Assembly: GCA_016292445.1 (NCBI GenBank) | Contig: JAEDIN010000038.1 | Location: forward strand, 1 to 11,525 | DNA length: 11,525 nucleotides | Direction: 5' to 3' | From: Oscillospiraceae bacterium | Lineage (GTDB): Bacteria > Bacillota > Clostridia > Oscillospirales > Oscillospiraceae | Part shown: positions 1 through 5,038 of the stretch, piece by piece | Numbering within the stretch: position 1 is the stretch's first letter | Layout of the letters: each line of letters opens with the position of its first letter | Made by a program: the position numbers and the translations under genes | Notes under the pieces: generated by a model | Told to the model about the DNA's origin: nothing | Databases searched by the model: none | Seen by the model: the letters and a program-made list of their open reading frames with translations, nothing else

Positions 1-23
1 TTCGAGTCTTGTATCGTCCACCA
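1..23 (+). tRNA. 3' end of a tRNA gene cut by the window edge
   Basis: The first bases read as a T-loop (TTCGAGT, 1-7), the 3' strand of the T-stem (CTTGT, 8-12), the 3' strand of a 7-bp acceptor stem (ATCGTCC, 13-19), discriminator A20 and an encoded CCA (21-23). An intrinsic terminator follows two bases later, as expected for the last tRNA of a transcript. The 5' half and anticodon lie outside the window, so the isoacceptor cannot be named. The acceptor would need a GGACGAT-like 5' strand. Because the upstream part is missing, this copy could also be a fragment like the one at 155-182. Confidence 0.6.
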
Positions 24-55
24 TGACCTGCAATCCTCAGCGGTTGCAGGTTTTT
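1..55 (+). repeat. Direct repeat copy 1 (tRNA 3' end plus terminator)
   Basis: Bases 1-55 are identical to 160-214 by reading, an offset of 159 bases. The repeat covers the T-loop, 3' acceptor strand, CCA and the whole terminator. It may extend further left, outside the window. Confidence 0.9.
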
Positions 56-60
56 TCTTT
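26..60 (+). terminator. Intrinsic terminator after the tRNA end
   Basis: An 8-bp stem ACCTGCAA (26-33) / TTGCAGGT (44-51) with a 10-base loop is followed by a T-rich tract (51-60). It sits just after the tRNA CCA end. Confidence 0.8.
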
Positions 61-85
61 TTGCTGAATCCTCGCCGAACTTGTG

Positions 86-155
86 ACCTTCGTTTGAGCT
101 TGCGCAGCAAGCGGATAAGGTGCCGGATGGCAGTCGCGCAGCGACAGGCCAGCCG
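86..155 (+). other. Two adjacent nested hairpins between the repeats
   Basis: Hairpin 1 has an outer stem ACCTT (86-90)/AAGGT (117-121) and an inner stem GCTTGC (98-103)/GCAAGC (107-112) around loop GCA. Hairpin 2 has an outer stem CGG-A-TGGC (124-131)/GCCA-G-CCG (148-155) with one mismatch, and an inner stem GTCGC (133-137)/GCGAC (141-145), again around loop GCA. Both apices share the core GCGCAGC. No ORF runs through with coding character. Function is unknown; it could be a structured RNA or a palindromic repeat element that replaced the 5' part of a tRNA. Confidence 0.5.
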
Positions 156-182
156 CAAGTTCGAGTCTTGTATCGTCCACCA
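155..182 (+). pseudogene. tRNA 3'-end fragment (duplicated tRNA tail)
   Basis: A complete T-arm is present: GCAAG (155-159), loop TTCGAGT (160-166), CTTGT (167-171). It is followed by acceptor strand ATCGTCC (172-178), A179 and CCA (180-182). No matching 5' acceptor strand (GGACGAT or similar), D-arm or anticodon arm is found upstream; that space holds the two GCA-loop hairpins instead. It is therefore a tRNA tail, not a working tRNA. Such tails typically mark where an element integrated into or recombined at a tRNA gene; that reading is an inference. Confidence 0.6.
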
Positions 183-214
183 TGACCTGCAATCCTCAGC
201 GGTTGCAGGTTTTT
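160..214 (+). repeat. Direct repeat copy 2 (tRNA 3' end plus terminator)
   Basis: Identical to 1-55. Divergence starts within the T tract: copy 1 has six T before C, copy 2 has five. Perfect identity over both tRNA tail and terminator suggests a recent duplication or an att-like pair. Confidence 0.9.
185..214 (+). terminator. Second copy of the tRNA terminator
   Basis: The stem ACCTGCAA (185-192)/TTGCAGGT (203-210) is followed by T210-T214 and a further T-rich stretch. It is the duplicated partner of the terminator at 26-60. Confidence 0.75.
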
Positions 215-342
215 CTTTATTTATCAATGCTTTGCGCCGTTTTGCTGTCATTCAAATTTCAGCGCAATAATACATTTTTCAGCGTAAAAATACGACATAT
301 TACACGCAATTTTACGAACGGATTCAAGTTGAGTGTTTGCTC

Positions 343-375
343 GAAAAAAAAGGTAAGGGAATTAACCCTTGCCTT
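343..375 (-). terminator. Intrinsic terminator reading leftwards
   Basis: On the minus strand, a stem of AAGGCAAGGG (375-366) pairs with CCCTTACCTT (359-350), including one G-T pair, around a TTAATT loop. It runs straight into a long uninterrupted T run (down to 343). No protein-coding gene lies directly upstream on that strand. The Hpt-like gene already has its own terminator at 691-736, so this one should serve another transcript. Confidence 0.65.
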
Positions 376-500
376 ATCTATAAGCTGTTCACAGGCAGCC
401 AGATGTATAAGCACAGCGCACCTCCCAGAGACAGCGATATTTTCAGAGGATGACACCGTTTAGAGTATAATTGTAACGGCGAATTTATAATACGACTCCA
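343..500 (-). ncRNA. Candidate small RNA ending at the 343-375 terminator
   Basis: A strong leftward terminator without an upstream gene suggests a short minus-strand transcript. Candidate promoter hexamers on the minus strand are TTGATA (518-513) with TATTAT (492-487), but the 20-base spacing is poor, and TATACT (469-464) has no good -35. Within the putative transcript GCTGT (417-413) could pair with ACAGC (388-384), and short C/G runs could pair further. I could not match it to 6S, SRP RNA, tmRNA or a riboswitch. The 5' end is a guess. Confidence 0.25.
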
Positions 501-539
501 TGCGTACTTTTCTATCAAAGCGTGCGCCCCTTTACATAG

Positions 540-565
540 ACCTGCAGCTCAAATGAGCTGCAGGT
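540..565. repeat. Perfect 12-bp inverted repeat
   Basis: ACCTGCAGCTCA (540-551) and TGAGCTGCAGGT (554-565) form a perfect inverted repeat around two A bases; in RNA the loop would be AAAT. There is no T run on either side, so it does not look like a terminator. It may be a protein-binding palindrome or a remnant of a mobile-element end. Confidence 0.6.
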
Positions 566-653
566 GAGACTGTCAAATAACCTGCTTAAAGCTAAGGCAT
601 GAAGTAAAAAAATGTATCAGCAGGGGAGCTCGAGGGGACAAGGTAAGCAGCCA

Positions 654-684
654 TCAAAAACGGCTGATTTATCAGCCTTTTTGA
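654..684. terminator. Bidirectional intrinsic terminator
   Basis: The stem GGCTGAT (662-668)/ATCAGCC (671-677) is flanked by TCAAAAA on the left and TTTTTGA on the right, so T runs follow on either strand. On the minus strand it backs up the hairpin at 691-736 behind the Hpt-like gene. Confidence 0.7.
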
Positions 685-690
685 CACGCT

Positions 691-736
691 TAAAACGACA
701 GACCCGACGGCACATACCGTCGGGTCTGTCGTTTTA
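691..736 (-). terminator. Long-stem terminator of the minus-strand operon
   Basis: A perfect 20-bp stem (691-710 / 717-736) encloses the 6-base loop CACATA. On the minus strand the hairpin begins exactly at the TAA stop codon of the Hpt-like gene (734-736) and ends in TTTTA. Stem ends rich in A/T on both sides make it usable from both directions. Confidence 0.75.
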
Positions 737-1081
737 TACTGAGCGAATTATTGCGGCCATTTCGTTTTTCTTCAAAACAAGCCGCTTTACCAGCCTGCCA
801 AGCTCGGAGCTGCCGCACTCGGCTGAGGCAAAAATGCTGTCGTTGAGATAATACAGCTCACGCATTCCGAGATTATACAGCACCCTGCGGAACGAGCAGG
901 CATACATCCTGCACTGCTTGAGATCATTGCTCCGAATCGCTTTTTCCATCTTCTGCGGAGTGTCATCCTCGGCAAATGAGCGCAGGCTGCTGATATACAG
1001 CTCTTCCTCGTTATAATTTGTTTCCAGACCTTTGCCGATATCGCAGCCGGCATCGGCAAGCTTTGTTATAACAGCATTCAT
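734..1081 (-). CDS. Degenerate Hpt-domain protein lacking the phospho-accepting histidine
   Basis: A 115-residue all-helical protein whose pattern fits a histidine-phosphotransfer (Hpt) domain. The N-terminal part resembles the usual Hpt opening: a Gly/Asp-Ile start near residues 12-19, then NEEELYISSLRSF (24-36). The helix that normally holds the HxLKG phosphorylation site reads YACSFRRVLYNLGMREL (60-76). Thus Cys62 stands where histidine is expected and the following Lys-Gly is Arg-Arg, while the downstream NLG..EL pattern is kept. It should not relay phosphate by the classical route; binding a response regulator or kinase as a decoy is an inference. It starts 16 bases after the phosphatase gene with GGGGAA as ribosome binding site, is the last gene of the operon, and its stop codon lies in the terminator stem. 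Family assignment is from pattern only. Confidence 0.6.
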   Translation of the reverse strand: MNAVITKLADAGCDIGKGLETNYNEEELYISSLRSFAEDDTPQKMEKAIRSNDLKQCRMYACSFRRVLYNLGMRELYYLNDSIFASAECGSSELGRLVKRLVLKKNEMAAIIRSV

Positions 1082-1097
1082 TTTGCAGTTCCCCGCG

Positions 1098-1907
1098 TCA
1101 GGTCAGGTAAAGTTGCCTGAGCCTTTGCTTTCTTTCCTCGGTGATACCGAGCTTTTGCTCGATATAGCCGTCCACACTGCCGCACAGACTTTTCATCGTG
1201 TCAAATGCGGCGGCGAGGTATTCCTCACTTGTAGTATTGAGCCAAAAAATCGACTCGATTACCGCTTCGTCGTCGGTAAACTCCCGGCAGGCATCGGTAG
1301 CCGAGCGTATCTCCTCGGCGCAGCGTATGCCGGTGAGAAGATAGTCCTCTGTGATGCTGTCCATGGACGCGCCCAGCACATACAAAAGCAGTGCCGAGGC
1401 GATACCGGCCCTGTCCTTACCCATGGCACAGTGCCAAAGCACAGCCCCCTGCTCGGTGCCCTCGAGCAGTCGGAAAAAGCGGCTGTAATTTCTTATCGCG
1501 CTTTCCGTTTCGACAAGCAGCGGATACAGCGATCTCATGACGGCAAAACCGTTCGAGCCGAGCGTTGCGGCATAGTCGGGTCGTGAAAACGCCTTGTAGG
1601 GGTCCTCTATCGACTCGCGTGTTATACCCGGAAGCATGGCCTCGATAACCGGCAGGTGCAGGTATTTTACACCGCTTATCACTCTGTCGGACTTGAGTAT
1701 GCGCTCCTGTTCGGTGCGAAAATCTACAATGCTGCGCAGGTCGATGCCGCGCAAATAGCTCTCATCGCTCGGGCTCAGCCTGCTCAGCTCGCCGGAGCGA
1801 ATGAGCCGGCCGCTTTTTACACGGCTGCCCTCGGCGGCGGGGATACCGCCGAGGTCCCGTGCGTTCAGCGAGCACTCAAGAATTATCTCGGGTGCGTATT
1901 TTGTCAT
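1098..1907 (-). CDS. Tyrosine/dual-specificity phosphatase-fold protein (Y_phosphatase3/LipA-MptpB type)
   Basis: A 269-residue protein with the hallmarks of bacterial Y_phosphatase3 enzymes: an N-terminal NARDLGG (15-21), an SGELSRLSPSD segment (38-48) and the P-loop HCAMGKDRAG (159-168) with nucleophile Cys160 and Arg166. The family consensus is HCxxGKDRTG, so Ala167 replaces the usual Thr. Family members remove phosphate from phosphotyrosine, phosphoserine/threonine or phosphoinositides; the substrate here is unknown. No signal peptide is seen, so it should be cytosolic. Its ATG overlaps the stop of the upstream G1PDH-like gene (ATGA, 1904-1907), which indicates translational coupling. The Hpt-like gene follows after 16 bases. 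Coupling to a sugar-type operon is odd; it may act on a phosphorylated metabolite or on a regulatory protein. Confidence 0.85.
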   Translation of the reverse strand: MTKYAPEIILECSLNARDLGGIPAAEGSRVKSGRLIRSGELSRLSPSDESYLRGIDLRSIVDFRTEQERILKSDRVISGVKYLHLPVIEAMLPGITRESIEDPYKAFSRPDYAATLGSNGFAVMRSLYPLLVETESAIRNYSRFFRLLEGTEQGAVLWHCAMGKDRAGIASALLLYVLGASMDSITEDYLLTGIRCAEEIRSATDACREFTDDEAVIESIFWLNTTSEEYLAAAFDTMKSLCGSVDGYIEQKLGITEERKQRLRQLYLT

Positions 1908-3352
1908 AGTCCCGCATCCATGCCGTCGGCTCTGTCGATTATCATCTGAACGAACTCATCGTTCCAGATGCCGGTGAAGTACAGAAGGTCGATGACCGAG
2001 AAGCGGTTGCGCATGAGATTGCAGTTTTGCATTGCCCATCTTGCCGTCTTTGCGTCAACGGGGTAATTCAGAACGCTGTAACGGGTGGGTGCGTTTGCCT
2101 TGTGCATACAGTCGGCGATGTATTCGGGCTTCTTGACCCACGGCGCAACAGTCTTTTTGAAGTCCTCGAAGTTCTCGAGGAAGGAAACAAACCTGTCCTT
2201 GTTCTCATGCCACTTGGCAAGCTTCTTCTGATAATCCGACCAGCACTCGTCGGCAGCGGAGTGGGTGTCGTCAAGCCAATCAAAAGCGGCACGAACCTTG
2301 GGCTCCATCTCCTCGGCAGTGGGGTAGCACTTGCTGACATCAATGCTCTTGGGGTCAAACTCGTTGAGCAGGTAGTCCCAGATGATGCAGGAATTGATGC
2401 CGGAAACGGCGACCTGAGTGCCGTGATAGCAGATGCCGGTATGGCGAACCTTGGACGCCATGTCGATGAGGTGGCTCATGACATGCTCCGAGCCCGAGGC
2501 CGGTGAGCTCTGGTCGGCAAGACCCATGGAAAGGCCGCTCAGAGTGAGAACATTTGCCAGATCATAAAGCACCTTATCGTCGCCGGCGGCGAGCTTTGCG
2601 GAATTTTCCAGCAGCTCCTCGCACTGGGTGCGGATCATATCGGAGGGAGCGGTGTGGAAGCCGGAGCTCATGCCGAGGACATTGCCGAGGTACCAATCTA
2701 CCGGAGCTGTCCATGTTGCGATGAGGTCGCCGTAACCGGAGACATTCATCTCTGCGGGTGCGGCTGCAACAATGTCAAGGTCGATGATGAGAATGTCGGG
2801 GTAACGGGAATGTACCGTTCTCTTGACTCCGGAGAAGAGCATAACGGAGGAGTTATCCGAAAACGCGTTGACGGAAAGAGCAGACTGAACGATTATCAGC
2901 GGCAGGGGATTTTCGTGATCTGCCGTATAGGTAGAGTACTTGCACAGATCGCACATCGTGCCTCCGCCTATGCCGACAACACAGTCCACACCGTCAAAGT
3001 GCTCTGCGATAAGAGCGGCATTTTCGGGAGTGCAGTGAACGATGCTGTCATCGGGCTCTCTTACAACATACCACTCGACCTCATACTTGGTCTTGAGGAG
3101 TTCAAGCACACGCTGCTTAATCTGGCGGTCGGCATTGTCACGGAAGTCAACGGGACCGGTAACGAGCAGAACCTTCTTGCCCTCGGTGAGGGAAGCGACC
3201 GCATCGCAGATGCCCTCGACCGCACCCGAGGCAATGCAGATGTCCTTCATGTTAATGGAGCAGAGAATTTCGGAGTTTTCCTGTTCCTTCATGATGTTTT
3301 CAAGCTCGCGGAGCTTTGTTGCATCTGCTCTGATTAAACGGGAATCTATCAT
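1904..3352 (-). CDS. Long sn-glycerol-1-phosphate dehydrogenase-like protein (Fe-ADH/AraM superfamily)
   Basis: A 482-residue member of the metal-dependent dehydrogenases related to glycerol-1-phosphate dehydrogenase (EgsA/AraM) and dehydroquinate synthase. Seen: the nucleotide-binding GGGT (129-132), then expected metal ligands Asp209 (SGYGD), His290 (SGSEH) and His310 (CYHG). Family enzymes interconvert a polyol phosphate and a keto-phosphate with NAD(P). Compared with its paralog at 7479-8723, the usual PTxxSSDG segment is VQSALSVNAF (155-164), so the substrate-site Asp is Asn162. It also has a long helical C-terminal extension (about 330-482) and no N-terminal cysteine motif. A different substrate is therefore likely. 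An upstream in-frame start (3427) is possible, but ATG 3352 has AAGGAAG ten bases before it, and the longer start would overlap the kinase gene. It lies 26 bases after the kinase and overlaps the phosphatase by 4. Confidence 0.85.
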   Translation of the reverse strand: MIDSRLIRADATKLRELENIMKEQENSEILCSINMKDICIASGAVEGICDAVASLTEGKKVLLVTGPVDFRDNADRQIKQRVLELLKTKYEVEWYVVREPDDSIVHCTPENAALIAEHFDGVDCVVGIGGGTMCDLCKYSTYTADHENPLPLIIVQSALSVNAFSDNSSVMLFSGVKRTVHSRYPDILIIDLDIVAAAPAEMNVSGYGDLIATWTAPVDWYLGNVLGMSSGFHTAPSDMIRTQCEELLENSAKLAAGDDKVLYDLANVLTLSGLSMGLADQSSPASGSEHVMSHLIDMASKVRHTGICYHGTQVAVSGINSCIIWDYLLNEFDPKSIDVSKCYPTAEEMEPKVRAAFDWLDDTHSAADECWSDYQKKLAKWHENKDRFVSFLENFEDFKKTVAPWVKKPEYIADCMHKANAPTRYSVLNYPVDAKTARWAMQNCNLMRNRFSVIDLLYFTGIWNDEFVQMIIDRADGMDAGL

Positions 3353-3378
3353 TTTATCTGAACTTCCTTTGCAGTGTA

Positions 3379-4950
3379 TTATGCCTTGTAGTACTTGTTG
3401 AAGAAGGGCTCGAGAGTGGTGTAGCATTCGAGGTAACGGGCATATGCCTCGTCGTACTCGGCTTTCTTGCTGAAGTCGGGCTCATAAATTGCGCCCAGCT
3501 CGACCATTGCCTCTGCAGCCTCCTCGAGGTTTGCAAAGTTGCCCTCGGCAACGGATGCGAGCATTGCCGCACCGATTGCCGCTCCCTCGGAGCTCTTGGT
3601 CGCTTCAAGGCGCTTGCCGAGTGCGTCGGCCTTCATCTGGCACCAGAACGGGGACTTGGTCGCACCGCCGACTATACGCACGGTGTCGGCGTTGATGCCC
3701 AGCTCTGCGAAGCGATCGACATTGTCCTTAAGACCGAAGGTGATGCCCTCGAAAACGGCTCTTGCCATCTCGCCGATGCCGTGGCTGAGGGTCAGGCCGA
3801 TGAAGGTGCCTCTTGCCTTGCCGTTCCATGTCGGGGTCATTGCGCCGCCCATGCAGGGCAGGAAGGTCAGACCGTTAGAGCCAATGGCGACATTCTTGGG
3901 AGCAATATAATTTACCAGCGTTTCCTTTGCCTCTGGGTCTACCTTGCCGAGGAAGGAGGTCTCGCCCATTGCTATCTCGTTCATTTCCTTGTAGCCGGGC
4001 TTGCGCAGAATGTTGTCTATAAACCATCTGGTCGAGCCGCCGGAAACGAAGCCGGGGTTCTCGATGAGCCACAGACCGGAGTCCGCGGAGTGGTGAGTCT
4101 CAACAAGGCCCTTCTTGTCGAAAACGGGCTTGTTGAAGGTCGCGGCGACGGGTTCTGCCGTGCCGGTGATGTCGCAGACCATGCCGCTCTTGACAAGGCC
4201 CGAGCCGAGGCAGGAGCTGTGCTCATCGCCGGTGCCGACGATGACCTTGGTCTTGGTGGTAAGGTGCAGACGCTGAGCGATGTCGGGCTTAAGAGTTCCG
4301 ACAACATTCTCTGCCTTCTGCAGAGTGCCGAGCAGTGCCGGGTCGAGGCCGAACAGCTCGCACATCTCGGGGTCCCAATCCATCTTTGCGACATTGTAAA
4401 GCATGGAAGCGGAGGCCTGCGCATAGTCAACTGCCGCAACGCCTGTCATCCAGTAGACCATGTAGCTGTCAACATTCATGATGTACTTTGCCTTCTCGTA
4501 AAGGTCGGGACGCTCCTCCTTTATCCACAGCATCTTTGCCGCGGTGTGGGTGGAGTCGAGGTTAAGGCCGGTAACATCGAAAACATGACCCTCATCTACA
4601 TTTGCCTTTATCCTGTCGGTGATAGCCTCGGCGCGGCGGTCCATCCAGATGATGCACAGATCGCCGAGTGCATTGCCGTCGGCGTCGGCGGCGATGACGG
4701 AGTCGTTTATCGCGTCCATGCCGATAGTGCCGATATCCTCGGGATCAATGCCGCTTTTTGCAACGAGGTCGTTAATAACGCTTGTTAAGGAAACTATATA
4801 ATCCGAGACCTTCGACTCGGCCCAGTTGGGGTAAGGGGCGGTATAGTCGTGCGCATGAGACGACTCGGCGACTATTTTGCCCTGCGGGTCAACGAGGAAG
4901 CCCTTGAGGGACTGAGTACCGAGGTCGATACCTATTACATATTTGCCCAT
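3379..4950 (-). CDS. FGGY-family carbohydrate kinase (xylulokinase-like)
   Basis: A 523-residue FGGY kinase, the full family length. The N-terminal phosphate loop GIDLGTQS (7-14), sugar-site region IIWMDRR (100-106), catalytic Asp242 in VGTGDEHSSCLGSG (238-251), ITGTAEP (261-267) and the ATP-site segment IVGGATKSPFWCQMKADALG (425-444) are visible. These enzymes phosphorylate ketoses and polyols such as xylulose, ribulose, glycerol or erythritol using ATP in the cytosol. The active-site environment GDEHSS differs from the GGGDNA-type motif of true xylulokinases, so the substrate is left open. AGGAG seven bases before ATG 4950 sets the start. It sits between the permease and the long G1PDH-like gene, which suggests the imported compound, or a product of it, is phosphorylated here and oxidised by the dehydrogenase. 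Confidence 0.92.
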   Translation of the reverse strand: MGKYVIGIDLGTQSLKGFLVDPQGKIVAESSHAHDYTAPYPNWAESKVSDYIVSLTSVINDLVAKSGIDPEDIGTIGMDAINDSVIAADADGNALGDLCIIWMDRRAEAITDRIKANVDEGHVFDVTGLNLDSTHTAAKMLWIKEERPDLYEKAKYIMNVDSYMVYWMTGVAAVDYAQASASMLYNVAKMDWDPEMCELFGLDPALLGTLQKAENVVGTLKPDIAQRLHLTTKTKVIVGTGDEHSSCLGSGLVKSGMVCDITGTAEPVAATFNKPVFDKKGLVETHHSADSGLWLIENPGFVSGGSTRWFIDNILRKPGYKEMNEIAMGETSFLGKVDPEAKETLVNYIAPKNVAIGSNGLTFLPCMGGAMTPTWNGKARGTFIGLTLSHGIGEMARAVFEGITFGLKDNVDRFAELGINADTVRIVGGATKSPFWCQMKADALGKRLEATKSSEGAAIGAAMLASVAEGNFANLEEAAEAMVELGAIYEPDFSKKAEYDEAYARYLECYTTLEPFFNKYYKA

Positions 4951-4975
4951 TGTATTCTCCTATCTTGTCCGGATA

Positions 4976-5014
4976 GTCATCACGGCATCGCGATTAAGCG
5001 ATGCCGCGAATGAC
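4976..5014 (-). other. Hairpin between permease and kinase genes
   Basis: A perfect 9-bp stem CGGCATCGC (4983-4991)/GCGATGCCG (4998-5006) sits inside an outer GTCAT (4976-4980)/ATGAC (5010-5014) stem. No T run follows on the minus strand, so it is unlikely to be a full terminator. In the middle of an operon such a structure commonly protects or separates mRNA segments, here permease from kinase; that role is inferred. Confidence 0.55.
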
Positions 5015-5038
5015 ATTTGATGTTTATTTACTATTGTA

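Larger units (their letters stand above)
215..653. other. A+T-rich gene-free stretch
   Basis: No reading frame here looks coding: the short frames present cross hairpins, have no convincing ribosome binding site and show no recognisable family. Visible structures are TTTCAGCG twice, 20 bases apart (257-264, 277-284), a minus-strand terminator (343-375) and a perfect inverted repeat (540-565). The base composition is clearly more A+T-rich than the genes to the right. Together with the tRNA-tail duplication this is compatible with an island scar. Confidence 0.6.

Noticed and set aside
155..182. Functional tRNA at the second repeat copy
   Set aside because: No 5' acceptor strand, D-arm or anticodon arm can be placed upstream.
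182..463. Short plus-strand frames in the gene-free stretch
   Set aside because: They start inside the duplicated tRNA tail, cross terminator hairpins and have no family resemblance.
488..498. TAATACGACTC, identical to the first 11 bases of the T7 phage promoter
   Set aside because: The match stops before the part that sets initiation, there is no phage gene nearby, and the stretch is A+T-rich; most likely chance.
3353..3427. N-terminal extension of the long G1PDH-like protein to 507 residues
   Set aside because: The extra 25 residues overlap the kinase coding end, while the ATG at 3352 has a good AAGGAAG site.
3781..4788. Long plus-strand reading frame (335 codons) opposite the FGGY kinase
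   Set aside because: It lies fully antisense to a gene with clear kinase motifs and encodes Val/Gly/His-rich sequence with no family pattern; such frames arise from G+C-rich codon use.
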